A stretch of 64,000 bases of DNA, taken from NCBI RefSeq assembly GCF_030272615.1, contig NC_081409.1, forward strand, positions 25,429,406 through 25,493,405. Reading direction: 5' to 3'. The stretch is from Cryptomeria japonica (lineage: Eukaryota; Streptophyta; Pinopsida; Cupressales; Cupressaceae). Both the position numbers and the translations under genes were made by a program. Positions 1-12,300 of the stretch are shown here, piece by piece (positions within the stretch are counted from its first letter, which is position 1; each line of letters begins with the position of its first letter). Under the pieces are notes generated by a model. That model was given only the letters and a program-made list of their open reading frames with translations. It searched no databases and was not told the origin of the DNA.

Positions 1-513
1 TTCAATGGTTATCCAAGACTTTGGGCCATTTGAGAAGTGACTCCATTTTGCTTAGGAATGTGACAATAATTAGGGGATGGATTAGGCTAATTAGGAAGGG
101 GTTAGAAGAATCTAGAAGGGGATTAGATTTTGCAAGTGGATTTGGTGGGTGAGGGAAAATAGGATTTTATTAAAATAAAAATTCATTTATTTCAATAATG
201 TGTGCAAGTTGCATTTGTAGGAAAATGCAAGTGGGGGGGGGAGGATAATGATTTAAATAAATGTTTTATTTAATTTATTTAAAAGAGGAAAAGGGGGATT
301 TTAATTAAATAAATTGATTTATTTATTTAATTAATGGGAATTTGATTTTAATGAATTAATTAAAATAAATCGAATAATTTATTTAATTAATAGAAGAATG
401 TTTGGGGATGAATTAATTAAATATTAATTTAATTAATTGATGGCTAGTGGATTTTTAATCAAATAAATACGAAATATTCATTTAATTAAAATGGACAGAT
501 TTGTGTGACTACA
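1..513 (-). repeat. 3' LTR of the Tat element, partial
   Basis: This is the last third of the + strand LTR sequence and equals 17462-17974 base for base. On the - strand the LTR begins TGTAGTCACAC at 513, directly after the polypurine tract. The remaining 938 bp lie left of the window. It contains an AT-rich stretch of AATTAATTAAAT-like repeats and a run of nine G at 233-241. Confidence 0.95.
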
Positions 514-526
514 TTTGCCCCTCTTT
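514..526 (-). other. polypurine tract of the Tat element
   Basis: On the - strand this reads AAAGAGGGGCAAA and is immediately followed by the LTR start TGTAGTCACAC. Its position against the LTR is that expected for the plus-strand DNA primer of a retrotransposon. Confidence 0.85.
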
Positions 527-822
527 GAGACGGTGCAGTTTATCGCATCGTTTCAAAGAAAGAAAAACTGGTGTGAAGAAATGCCCCATAAAATGTTAAT
601 TTAATGGGTGGTATGCCCCCTCGAGAGATGGGCCGAAAAATTTCGAAAAATCGGGCAATCTCTCGAAAAAGAATGAAAATTGGCAGGGTGATAGAAGAGA
701 AGAAGTTAGGTATACTGGTGAAAAATAGAAGAAATCGGGGGAAACATGGAGAAATGGGGGGCTCGGGAAGTTCATGGGGACCACGGCGATGAGCGGGGCG
801 AAGTTACGATGACGGCAGGGGG

Positions 823-828
823 TATAAA
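823..828 (+). promoter_or_regulatory. TATA box candidate for the antisense PMD gene
   Basis: A TATAAA inside a G-rich stretch lies about 100 bp upstream of the candidate start codon at 926. It is on the + strand, opposite to gag-pol, so it would drive the PMD gene independently of the LTR. The element match is seen; promoter activity is inferred. Confidence 0.4.
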
Positions 829-925
829 GGGGGTGAAAGGGGGTAAAATAGGATCATTTGTGACCGCGACCAGTTGAAAACTAGAACTCTGACAGTGACA
901 TTTGGAGGAGCAACGAGGAGCGACG

Positions 926-1000
926 ATGCCGTTTCCGATCACCGAGCACCGATTTGAGCGAGTCCGCCGGTACCAGTGCCCAGCCGACTATGGACCAGTG
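926..1000 (+). CDS. candidate first exon of the antisense PMD gene
   Basis: An ATG at 926 opens 25 codons (MPFPITEHRFERVRRY... ending ADYGPV) and is followed at 1001 by a GTACGC donor-like site. An acceptor-like site, TTTATGTGCAG, ends at 1691. Joining the two keeps frame exactly (phase 0) and leads into residues EDLRVLQLRERH of the PMD frame. The intron would be 691 bp and would contain the AGCGCT array. PMD genes typically begin with a short leader before a segment like this (family knowledge). The junction is an inference without transcript support. The alternative is an unspliced start at ATG 1599. Confidence 0.45.
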
Positions 1001-1076
1001 GTACGCAAATTCGAAAACCCACTTTTTATGCATTTTTGGTATTTTTTTAGCTAAGTCCAAGTCAAGTCGGAGCAAG

Positions 1077-1403
1077 AGCGCTGGAACTAGGTTTTTAGCG
1101 CTTTTGCTCCATTAATTAGCGCTATTGTGCCGCAATAGCGCTTTTGTAGGCTAGTTGTAGCGCTTTTGAATGGATTTAGCGCTTTTGTAGGCAAGTTTGA
1201 GCGCTTTTGATAAATTAGCGCTACGGTATAGTTAATTGAACGCTATTGAATTTTAATAGCGCTATTGTAGAGTGGTTTTAGCGCTTTTGTTTTTGTAGCG
1301 CTATTGTAGGGCTGTTTGAGCGCTATTGACATTGTTGTAGCGCTATTGTTCATAATGAGCACTTTTGTAGGTTAAATAGCGCTTTTGTAGGTTAAATAGC
1401 GCT
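1077..1403. repeat. AGCGCT-motif array, 3' side of the Tat element
   Basis: About 15 exact AGCGCT palindromes and two degenerate ones occur about every 20 bp. On the + strand they are mostly followed by TTTTG or ATTG. The array lies inside the predicted intron of the PMD gene. The same motif forms a second array at 16160-16426 with inverted flanks (CAAAAGCGCT, CAATAGCGCT). The bases between motifs are not conserved, so this is a motif array and not a simple satellite. Confidence 0.85.
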
Positions 1404-1598
1404 TTTGCTTTAGGATACAAGATGCCCCAGTTTTGGACAAAACAAATCTCCTGATGCCTAACGATTGATGGATGACGAGGTGAAGTGGGAGTTGTTTTGA
1501 ACCATAGCAGCCCGATGAGACTTAGGTCATTTGTTAGGAGAAATGCTTGTTGAAGTCTAGGCGGCCATGATTGCTTACCTGTTGAGACTCAAAGATAC

Positions 1599-3242
1599 TT
1601 GATCAAAGTATCTGATGATAGTCTAGGTTTAAACTTAAGAAAGTTTGATAACAAAACAACTGATGGTGGTGTAATGAATGTTTATGTGCAGGAGGACTTA
1701 CGCGTGTTGCAGTTACGCGAGCGCCACCCCGCGACACAGGGGTTGCGAGATCGTTTGACTCAGATTGAGATTGATTGTATTGCGGCTACTGGGCTCTATG
1801 AGGTGATGCATATGCCCGTGATTCGGATGAATCACGGCCTGATTACAGCTTTAGCAGAGCGATGGCACAGTGAGACATGCACGTTCCATCTGGCTCAGGG
1901 CGAGATGACGGTGACTTTGGAGGACGTGTGGCGTATCCTGCGGATTCCGATTCGAGGGCAGCTGGTGACGTATGATCGATCTTGGGGGACAGTGTCTTGC
2001 CAGAGGATTTTTGATGAGGACGTATTCATTGATGATGGGTCGATTGCTTGGGAGGATATAGCAGCACTATATGAGCCTCTTCCAGCAGTATTGTCAGGGA
2101 TCGTGGGAGGACTTCTGTGTCCAGACAGGCGGTCACATGGATTGGCGGTCGGATGGGGACAAGTGATAGAGATGATGGTGACAGAGGGGACCCGATATGC
2201 CTGGGGGCCGTGTGTGCTAGCGCACATGTATCAGGAGTTACATGAGGTGGTGTACAGAGGGCGGGGGTCTCTTGCAGTGGGCATGACACTACTGCATGTG
2301 TGGGCATGGGAGCACTTACCAGTGACTCGACCAGTGAGTCTGAGATTCCGAGCCGTGGACCAGCCCTATATGTTTATGTATAGTGGTATGATGAGCCAGC
2401 CCCACTTGGGGAAGGTAGAGTGGTGGCGACGGGCATTGGATGATTTGGATGCAGTGATCTGGCGGCCATACTTGGAGTGTGAGCCATGGGAGGATGATGC
2501 AGAGGCACTGCCATATTTCTTTATGACCCGATTCCTCATTGGGAGGACCTCTTATCACGTAGAGAGACAGGTGCCAGGACGGGTGATGAGGCAGTTTGGA
2601 CGGCAGCAGGGACTGCCTACCGGATCAGGGGAGTATGCACGAGTGATCCGAGAGCGGTATGCATGGGGTCCAGTGCTACCGTATGATCAGGCACTGGCAG
2701 AGTTCCGGACACTGCAGGCGAGGCCATGGGATCTACGACCGAGGGTCGTTGATGCAGGGGTTACAGCAGAGTATACCCAGTATCGGGCGGCGCACCCGAT
2801 CCTACGGATATCAGACCCAGCTGAGCCGATCCCAGCGTTTGAGGATGAGAGGGGACGGGGACGGAGAGGAGGAGGTGGTGGTGGAGGAGGAGGTGGTGGA
2901 GGATGTGGAGGAGGGATGGGGATGCCGAGACAGCGGAGAGGGAGAGGGGGGTTACCACTGCAGATATCACAAGGTCCTTTGATGCAGGGAGGAGTGCAGC
3001 TGAGTGGTAGGGGGATGGAGAGAGAGATCCCTATGGATACAGGTGCAGGAGAGGGTGGTGCAGGGGAGTGTGGTGCAGGGGAGTGTGGTGCAGAGGAGGG
3101 ACCTAGGGGAGGGGGTGATACAGGTGCGGCAGCCATGGCCACGGGGGAGGGAGCTACTGGGGATCTGCGAGAGCATATGATAGGGTATTTGCAGACCCGG
3201 GTAGAGAGATTAGAGGCGGAGGTGGCAGCTAGAGATGTGTAG
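1599..3242 (+). CDS. plant mobile domain (PMD, aminotransferase-like) protein carried antisense in a Tat retrotransposon
   Basis: The frame encodes 547 residues. Residues about 35-395 look like the plant mobile domain of the MAIN/MAIL family; the clearest part is residues 84-123, with ALAERWHSETCTFHL, GEMTVTLEDV and LRIPIRGQLV. A basic, glycine-rich stretch follows (about residues 418-450, with a run of twelve Gly), then GAGECGAGECGAEEG-type short repeats, then the start of a coiled coil. PMD proteins act in silencing and genome maintenance in plants, and PMD copies are known in transposons (family knowledge). The role here is unknown. The gene lies opposite to gag-pol between its 3' end and the 3' LTR. 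The first 31 residues may be intronic: an acceptor-like site ends at 1691, and residue 32 on (EDLRVLQLRERH) joins in frame to an exon at 926-1000. The frame ends at TAG 3240-3242, but the same frame continues open to 3668, so this stop is probably a mutation. Confidence 0.8.
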   Translation: MIKVSDDSLGLNLRKFDNKTTDGGVMNVYVQEDLRVLQLRERHPATQGLRDRLTQIEIDCIAATGLYEVMHMPVIRMNHGLITALAERWHSETCTFHLAQGEMTVTLEDVWRILRIPIRGQLVTYDRSWGTVSCQRIFDEDVFIDDGSIAWEDIAALYEPLPAVLSGIVGGLLCPDRRSHGLAVGWGQVIEMMVTEGTRYAWGPCVLAHMYQELHEVVYRGRGSLAVGMTLLHVWAWEHLPVTRPVSLRFRAVDQPYMFMYSGMMSQPHLGKVEWWRRALDDLDAVIWRPYLECEPWEDDAEALPYFFMTRFLIGRTSYHVERQVPGRVMRQFGRQQGLPTGSGEYARVIRERYAWGPVLPYDQALAEFRTLQARPWDLRPRVVDAGVTAEYTQYRAAHPILRISDPAEPIPAFEDERGRGRRGGGGGGGGGGGGCGGGMGMPRQRRGRGGLPLQISQGPLMQGGVQLSGRGMEREIPMDTGAGEGGAGECGAGECGAEEGPRGGGDTGAAAMATGEGATGDLREHMIGYLQTRVERLEAEVAARDV

Positions 3243-3668
3243 CTATTTGCACGTGAGGCAGAGCTGACAGTGGTGCTGCGGGAGAGAGATACTGCGGTGG
3301 AGAGGTTAGCGGAGCTGCAGGAGAGAGTCCGGACTGGTGGGCAGGGGCCGTCAGGGGAGATTATGAGAGAGATACGGCGAGCACAGGCGGAGATAGAGTA
3401 CTGGCGTGGGTTATATGACCAGGTGGTACCGATTAGCCAGCGAGCTCTCAGCTATACCCAGATGCGGCAGGCCAGATCCGAGCGATCACAGAGGATGCAG
3501 AGCAGTGGGGGAGTGATGGGTCCTTTACGGCAGGAGAGATCAGGGGATGCAGGAGGGAGTGGGGGTTCGATGAGGCCTCCACGGAGAGATGGATCAGGTG
3601 GTGCCGGTACCAGTGGTGGAGTAGGTAGGGGTGGGGCAGGTACAGCATCTGGCCGGAGCGGCATTTGA
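3243..3668 (+). pseudogene. C-terminal coiled-coil tail of the PMD protein beyond an in-frame TAG
   Basis: This stretch is in the same frame as the PMD ORF and directly after its TAG. It begins LFAREAELTVVLRERDTAVE and continues a heptad-like coiled coil (RLAELQERVR, EIRRAQAEIEYWRGLYDQV) begun before the stop by LQTRVERLEAEVAARDV. A Gly/Ser/Arg-rich tail ends at TGA 3666-3668. The continuity of the coiled coil across the stop shows the intact protein was about 125-140 residues longer. Either this copy is truncated or the TAG is read through; I favour truncation. Confidence 0.7.
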
Positions 3669-6368
3669 GAGAGCATTTTTGCATCTATATATTGTATCTT
3701 TGTCTATTTTTGGACTGTATCTTGGATGGCTCTTGGTAGCCGATTTTGTAGACTTCATTGTACTCTGATATATGAGATGATATATATGAGGAGATCCCAT
3801 TTTGTGATGATATGCATGTGATGATGTATGGATGTTTATGCATGTTTGTGATTTATTGCTTAGATGGATATGTGTGGATATGTATGCATTTGATGAGATG
3901 TTTCTTTTATGCATTGTTTTTATGATGAGTTATGATGTGGGATACTGACATATGAATGCAGGTTTATATGTGTATGATGGATTTGATTTGTGATATAATG
4001 CTTTATGTATGGAATGCCTATGATGAGGATATATGCTTATGCTTGATGCATGAACAGGATTTTTGGTATTTCCTATTTTGTTAATGATGCGATGATTTAT
4101 GTGATGATGTCAATGCAATGGTTAGATGAAATGATTTTATGTATGGATATGCATCTAGATGATATATGCTTATGTTTTTGATGGATGTAATATGGATAAA
4201 CAAAATGTTTAAGTGCAAATGTTTATATGATAAATGCAGATGAATACACAAATGTAAAGTACAAGTGTTTATATGATGATATGTAAAATGAATGTAAATG
4301 AATAAACAAATGTAAGGTACAAGTGTTTATATGATGATATTAAAATGAATGTAGATGGATAAACAAATGTAAAGTACAAATGTTTATATGATAATGCCGA
4401 AATGAATGATTCTAAATGCGTTTTAAATATGTTGGTAAGTGCAAATGATAATGGGATGATACGATAACTAATGGGGATAATAACTGCACCTTAATGCAAT
4501 GTGAATGAATCCTAAAAATGAACATTATAAGATACTTAGTAATGAATGAATGCATCTTTTAACTATAAAGAAATGAATGCAAATGATAAATGATGAAAAG
4601 TTTAATAAAATGATAATGGATAATTGATATAAGATGAATGCTTATAAAATGATTTAATACAATCAAAGATAATTTAATCCCATGAATGGATCTAATTATT
4701 GATGATTGATGCCATGATGAAAATGATTTTACTGCAACTAATGTCAATAATGAACTTATATGCAACGTTTATGTGTAAAAATGACATGAATGGACGTAAT
4801 GCAAGATGCATCTAAATGCGAGGATGATATGATTATGAGGAATGCAAGGTTGTTTTAAGACTTTGCATAATGCATTGATGATGTATCAGAGTACTCGGTC
4901 GTGATTGTATCCAAGACCAGCTTTTATTAATCATTTTTGCATATAAAACATCTATATGAATAAGTGAACGGATGGGTGATATGCAACGGAATGCAATATA
5001 TAAACAGATGAGATGAAATGACGATCCATAGTGCTCTATTTTCATCATTGAGCTTTTAAAATGTTGGAAGAGAATACAAGCATCTTGACACAATGATTCA
5101 AGATGACCTGAGTATTTCTTTCATGGATTTTAATATAGCAAGTTAATACAAACGACTTGATATAAGGGTCAAGTCGACCAGAGTATTGCTTGCGGAACAG
5201 ACAAGGATTATTTCTTTTCGTGCATGCCTTGGATCGTCCTCCTTGATCTTAGGCTGATCATATCCTGAGACAAGTGCATACCGTACTAGGAGATAACACC
5301 TTTATCCAGTTTGGATGAGGTAGGAGGAACCAAAGGAAGAGCATTGTACCTGCAAACAAACAGTATATACATAAAGAATAAAGAATATGGATCCTTGGTA
5401 ATGGTTCATGCTCATATGGTCGAGGTATACGCTGTAGTCAGCAAGCCGTAGTGATCTATGACTGCATTTTGCATAAGATCACGTAGCTTAGTGAACTTCC
5501 CACGTAGACACCATTAGTACATGCCCCAGAACTTCATCGGAAATAATGTGCAAACGAAACAAAACAATGCTGAAAAGATCCCGATACCGATAAACGAATG
5601 ATTGTACTCACAAATCAACCAAGTATTTGATAGCTTAACATAATTTTCTTGTCAAAGAAAATGTCACTTTTGTCTTTGTTTTGGTAAGGAAGGATGCATC
5701 CTTGTTTTAAAGACAGTTTGGATTTGTTGATGTCGATTGTTTTGGTTGAGTGATAAGTGGTCATTTGTGTGAGTAGTTTGTCAATGTTTATTTTGGTATT
5801 TGCATGGATGGGTATGTACAAGGTGTTGCCATGTTTTTGTGTGATTTTTCAATGGTTTTGTCGATGTTTTTGGATTTTGAATTTGTTTTGAATGTTTTTG
5901 GTATTTTTGTTGAGACATTTTTGAATGTTTTTGGATTTTTGATTATTGTTTGAATGAAGAACTTAATGAATCATAAGACAATGTAGAATCCACTTCCATC
6001 ACGAGGGTAAGGGTATTGCCCCCAGTTTGTAGACCGGACTATGAAAAGGTGGGATGCTAGATGCGTGGAGTACTTTCTTAATTACAGATCAAATAACAAG
6101 CCATAGTTTGGATGGATGGATGTGTGTGTGCATGAATGTGATCGCAACGAGCCTGAAAGATACTGGAGCCATTGTTTTTACGAGTGGCGCCTGTTTGCCA
6201 GGTTTTCACCACCGTACTTACCCAAGGTGCCACCGAAGTGGTTGTTCACCGTTTGGATGCATGATTTGTTCTTTACTTTTTTGAATGTTTTTGTATTTTC
6301 TTCAAGACATTTTCTGAATGTTTTTGATATTTTCTTGATATGTAGCGGAGCCTGATGCTCTGTATACC
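3669..6368. other. AT-rich spacer between the PMD gene and gag-pol of the Tat element, with short tandem repeats
   Basis: No coding frame resembles a known protein. The stretch is rich in ATGATG and TATATGATG words. Around 4200-4400 about four imperfect copies of a roughly 67-bp unit occur (each with GTTTATATGATGATAT-like and AAACAAATGTAAAGTACAA-like segments). This is the 3' untranslated region of gag-pol. Tandem repeats in this location are a known feature of Tat/Ogre elements (family knowledge). Both polyadenylation of gag-pol and the 3' end of the PMD transcript must fall here or beyond. Confidence 0.7.
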
Positions 6369-9300
6369 TTAGGTATAAAATCGTTTGAGGTGCATGCTAT
6401 TGATTGGATCTGCGAGCGGTTCTCCTTCTGGTGTAGCCAACTGATATGCCCCGGACCCGAATACAGCAGTGACAACATATGGGCCTAGCCAGTTTGATTC
6501 AAACTTACCCTGATGTTCTCTGTTTGGTTGGTTGCGAGGATTCTCTCGTAGAACAAGATCACCTACCTCAAATGTACGAGGTCTAACTCGGTGATTGTAG
6601 CTTCTGCTCATGCGCTGCTGATAGGCTTTGAGGTGATTGTATGCAGCTTGTCGTTTCTCATCAAGTAACTCTAAGTCCTGAAGACGGGATACTCTGTATG
6701 CTTCATCATCGATGAGATTATGCAAGGAAACTCGTAATGATGGTATCTCAACCTCAATAGGTAAGATAGCTTCAGCACCATAGACCAATGAATAAGGAGT
6801 TGCACCTATAGGGGTTCGAATGCTAGTTCGATATGCCCATAGCGCTGGATTTAGTTGAACATGCCAATCACGGCCGGCATCATTGACTGTCTTCTTTAGG
6901 ATCCGTAGTATGTTTTTATTGGATGCTTCAGCCTGACCATTGCCTTGTGGGTAATAGGGAGTGGAAAAGCAGTGTTGGATATGAAATTTCTCACAAAGCT
7001 CACGGACATCCTGATTTTTGAAAGGAAGACCATTATCTGTGACGATGGACATGGGTATACCATACCGGCAGATGATGTAATTGAGGATGAATGAGGCGAT
7101 CTGCTTGCCGGTGACTTGGGTAAGTGGAACAGCTTCGATCCACTTTGTGAAATATTCGGTAGCGGTAATAATGAATTTATGGCCGTTGGATGAAGATGGA
7201 TGAATCTTACCCACAAGGTCAAGGCCCCATTGACAAAAAGGCCATGGTGTTGTGATTGGTTGCAGTTCTTGAGCTGGTGCATGTATTAGGTCGCCATGAA
7301 CTTGACATTTCTTGCATTTTCTGACAAAGTAATAGGAATCCTTTTCCATAGATGGCCAATAGTATCCAGCTCGCATGATCTTCTTGGCTAGTGACGGACC
7401 ACTTGAGTGAGTCCCGCAAATTCCTTCGTGTACCTCTTCCAAAGCCTTTGTTATCTCATCCTGTTCCAGACATCGAAGGAGAGTACCATCAAGACCGCGT
7501 CGGTATAGGGTTTCGGCAATAATGGTATATCGAGCAGTTTGGCGAATAAAGGTTTTACGTTGGTTATTTGATTGGTTGGGAGGAAGGGTATGATCGCGAA
7601 GATAGGTGTAGAACTCACCGTACCATGGGGATTCAGAACCAACAAGGTGACATATCATCTCGGATTCAGGGATATCATAAGCGGGGATCCAAAGCTGTTC
7701 TACCAAGAACTCGTAGCGTGTTGAATTCTGTGGAAGATCTAGGAGAGATGCGATGGTAGCCATGGCGTCAGCAGCTCGATTCTGATCTCTTGGTATCTGC
7801 TCAAAAGTGATAGTAGTAAATGATGTCTTTAGAGTGTCCACCATTTGCTTATATGGCATGAGTTTATCATCTTTGGTCTGATATTCATCAGTTGCTTGTC
7901 GAATGACTAGTTGGGAGTCGCCATATACTTGTAGTTCTTGTAATTTCCATTGTATGGCTAATCTGAGTCCTGTGATCAAAGCCTCATACTCTGCTATGTT
8001 GTTTGTGCATGGAAATGTGAGCCTATAAGACTTCAGGATGCTATCACCTTGAGGTGTGATAAACAGAATGCCTGCCCCCAAGCCGTGCCTAGTGTATGAA
8101 CCATCAAAGTATAATTTCCATGGTTGTACTTCTGTGACCATGAATATCTCTTCATCTGGAAAATTGGAAATGAGAGGATGATCGCCTATGATTGGTGCAT
8201 CGGCCAACTGATCTGCAATGACCTGCCCTTTGATAGCTTTACGATCTACATACTCAATGTCAAATTCACTTAGAATCATCACCCATTTGGCCAAGCGACC
8301 TGTCAATGCTGCTTTGCTGAGTAAATACTTGAGTGGATCAATCTTTGCGATGAGTTGTACCTTGTGTGTCAACAAATAGTGTCGCAATTTAGTGGCTGCT
8401 AAGATTACTGCTAGGCAAGCTCGCTCAATAGGTGTGTAATTGAGTTCATAGCCAACCAATGTGCAAGAGATGTAGTAAACAGCACACTCTTTACCTTCTG
8501 CATTATGTTGTGCCAGTAGCACACCCAGTGCTGTACTTGTTGCTGAGATATAAAGTAACAACGGTCTACTTGGATCTGGTGGCATCAGCAATGGTGGATT
8601 CATGAGATAGTCTTTAAGTTCCTGAAATGCTTGCTGGCATTTGTCATCCCATTGAAAGTGGATGTTCTTGTGTAGTAGGTGTGTGAATGGGTGACACTTA
8701 TCAGCCAATTGTGCAATGAATCTGCGGATAGATTGAAGTCGTCCTTGTAGTGTTCTTAGCTGACTGATATTCTTTGGAGGTGGCATGTCCATGATAGCTT
8801 TTACCTTTGCTGGATCGACCTCAATGCCTTTGCTTGAGACAATGTATCCTAGAAGTTTCCCGGAGGTCACTCCAAAGACACATTTCTTTGGGTTGAGTCG
8901 AACATGATATTGTTCCAGTCTATCAAAGATTTGATCTAAGATGTGGAGATGTCCATCTCTAGTGAGTGATTTTGCTAGTAAGTCATCCACATAATCTTCC
9001 ATCATAGTATGCATCATGTCATGGAAGATGGTGGTCATTGCTCTTTGATAGGTTGCTCCTGCATTTTTTAGACCGAAAGGCATTACATTCCAGCAGTATG
9101 TGCCCCATGGACATGTGAAGGTTGTCTTATGTTGGTCCTCTGGTGCGATCTTTATTTGATTGTATCCTGAAAATCCATCCATGAGTGAAAGCATGGCATG
9201 TCCTGCTGTTAGATCCACTATGATGTCGATATTTGGAAGGGGGAAGTCATCCTTAGGACATGCCTTATTTAGGTCTCTGAAGTCTGTACAAATGCGGATG

Positions 9301-12300
9301 CCCCCTTTTGGTTTGCCGACTGGCACAATGTTGGAGATCCATTCTGCATAATCAATTGGTCTAATGAAACCAACATCCAGGAGTTTCTTGAGTTCTGTTT
9401 TGACTAGCACTGCAATTTGAGGATGCATCTTACGAAGCTTTTGCTTGACAGGTTTGGCTCCTTTTGCTACTGTGAGATGATGCATGACTAAGTCAGGGTC
9501 AAGCCCAGGCATGTCTGCATATGACCATGCAAAGTTGATCTGGCGCTGCTGGAAGAACTCTATGAATTGAGGTTGTTCCTCTGGAGTGAGAAGAGATGCC
9601 AGATGTATGATATGAGGGTTTTCAGGAGTCCCCACATTGTATTCTTTAGTCTCCTCAATGAGAATCGTCGATCGTTCCTGTTGTGTACTAGCAGGGAGAA
9701 TGTCAAACCCTTCATCCTCAAGTGCCTCAGAGAGGTTTTCACCGTTGGATACGCTCTTTCTTTTTACTTTTGTTGGATCAAACAGTGCCACAGTGTGGTT
9801 TTCACTGGAAGATCCATGTTTTAATGTTATATTTTTGCAGCTGAAGGGTTTGGCATCCACCCCGAAGTATGCTGCGCTATTAAGTTGAATGGCGAATCCA
9901 GCTTTGTGATCCCCGCTTGGTAGATTATCCCTTAATTCCAAAAAGTCAATGATAGCCTCATCGTTCTGGAAGAGGTCAAGACATGGGGGATTTGGTTGGT
10001 TCCATTCAATGAGTTCAGGGTGGATGATGGGCATTACGTCATCAATTAGGTTAAGTGCGGGAGATGTATCAGTGAGGGTTAAGACAGTGTGGTGAAGGTC
10101 GTTGATGGTACTCTCCCTGTCAGAATCAGGCGTAGGATGAGACGTAGGGTCTGTGGAAGATGTTTCCAGCTCAGGTACCCAAGTGGTCTTTATCTGTGCT
10201 TCTTCGTAAACAGGGATGTCTTTGCGTAGCGGAGGTGGTGATGTGTCTTCCTCATCTGAAGTGTTAAGCTGTACAGAATCAAATTCCCACTCATGTGAGT
10301 CGGTCTCTGAATCACTTTCCAGCATCCGATTGCTATACCATACTGGGATGTCTTTGGAGTTAAACACGGCAGGCGTGATTAGTTTATGTACCTTTGAGGT
10401 GATCGGTGCTGCAGGAACCGTGATGGGTTTTAAAGGATTTGTTACAGGAAGTATCGGCCGTGTTGCCTCAGTGGCTTCTGCAGGAACTGCTGGGGCCATA
10501 GATGCTGCTGCGGATTCTGATACAATTGCTGCTGCTATTGGTGTTATTGATGGGATTACTGGTGCGATTGGTGGCATGTTTGGCACTGGTGATGGTTGCG
10601 GTGGGTTTGTGAGCCTCGATGGGGCAGTGGGGATAGTGTTTGATGGTGCTTTGATTATGAAAGGTGTCCTCTTTGCAGTAGGTGGGCAAAATGGTTTGCT
10701 AGGTTTTCCTTTGAATCTGAGTTTAGGAAGGATCTCTTTTTCAAAACCTAGGCCTGTATTACCTTTGGGCTTGAATTCCGGCAGCAGCGGTTCGTGTCGT
10801 CCTTGTTTGCAGTATCCTAAAGCACTCTGACCATCATATCCCATTCTTTGCATAATGAGGAGGCCTTTGCCATACTGTTCCGTAGGAAGTGTAACTTGCG
10901 GTTTATCAGTGGTAACGGGGTCTTTATAGATCCAGTCTGCTAGGTCCTCATCTTGTGTTTCTTCCTCTTGACTCTTTCCAAGGACGAAAGGCGTTAAAGC
11001 ACATGCTGGTGTGATTAGTGGTTGCTGGAGCAACTGCTGTGGTTTACCATGTGTTCTAGGAGAAGTGGGCATTTGTCCCACACAAAAGAGCTGACTCAAG
11101 TTATATTCCCCGGGACCTTCCTCTGCGACTTTCATCTTAAGCTTTTCTTGCTTGGGTATAGGAGTGTTTGAACTGGCAAGAGAGGCGGGATTTACATATG
11201 ATGTTGAGGAAATGGCTTCCCTATTATTAGGAACAGTAATCTCTGGTTGATGGCTGATATTATGGCAAAATGCGAAGGGATTTGCATCGCCCAGGATTGT
11301 GATCTCTGCACCGTTATGTGGGAACTTGATACATTGATGGTAGGTAGATGGAACGGCTTGCATGGCATGTATCCAAGGTCTTCCTAATAATAGATTATAT
11401 GGCAGAGGAAGGTCCAGAACCTGACAAATTATGTGTTTTACCACGGGGCCTACTCGGATTGGTAGTACCACAGCTCCTTTGGATGAACGCTCTGCATCAT
11501 CATAGGCCTTGATGGTGATCTTCTTGCGAGGATCCACTGATTCTATTGCATATCCCAATGCTGTGACCAACTGTAGTGTACAAATGTTTAGGCCTGCTCC
11601 ATTATCAATCAAGACTCGCTTGATCCTGTGTTGGTTGACAAAGCCTTCAATGTGTAGCGAAGCATTATGAGGTTGTTGGAAAGAAGAGTTGTCACTTTCG
11701 GAAAAAGTGAGACAAGGTGATGACTTTAGATTTCCAACCATGGCTTGAAATTGGTCCGTGTTCAGGTTTGCAGGGACTGACGCCTCTTGGAGTGCTTGAT
11801 CCAAGATTGTTTTATGAGATGGTGACAAGCGTAATAGCTCTAAAATGGATATAAGTGTAGGGGTTTTGTCTAATTGTTCCACAAGATTGTATTGCTTTGG
11901 GATGGAGGTGGTGCCTTGTGGAGCTGCCTTGATGGTAACTTTGCCGCGACGCGTAACAACATTGCAATTTGAGGTGGGATTTTTGAAGGTGATAGTTGCA
12001 ATTTGTTCACTGGCATCATACAGATGATTTACAGTGTAATTATACGCAGCCTGCGTATAATCAGTGGTATCAGGACCTCGTCTAGAAGTGGAAGGACCCC
12101 TTTGATCTTGCGATGGAAGTGGATTCTTGAACATCTGATGATCATTATTGGTTGTTTTTGGGTCATGCCCTTGAATTTCAATTTCTCCTCGGTCAATAAG
12201 ATCCTGAATGAGATCTTTCAATCGATGACAATTACTTGTCTTGTGTCCTCTTCCTTGATGGAATTCACAATGTTCAGTATCTCTCCACCATGCTGGTTTG

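Noticed and set aside
2687..3142. A - strand Pro-rich frame opposite the PMD gene
   Set aside because: Mirror of the glycine-rich repeat coding sequence; composition explains the lack of stops.
10216..10830. A 204-codon + strand frame rich in Gly, Ala and Val
   Set aside because: It is the antisense shadow of the Pro/Ala-rich linker in the Tat polyprotein.
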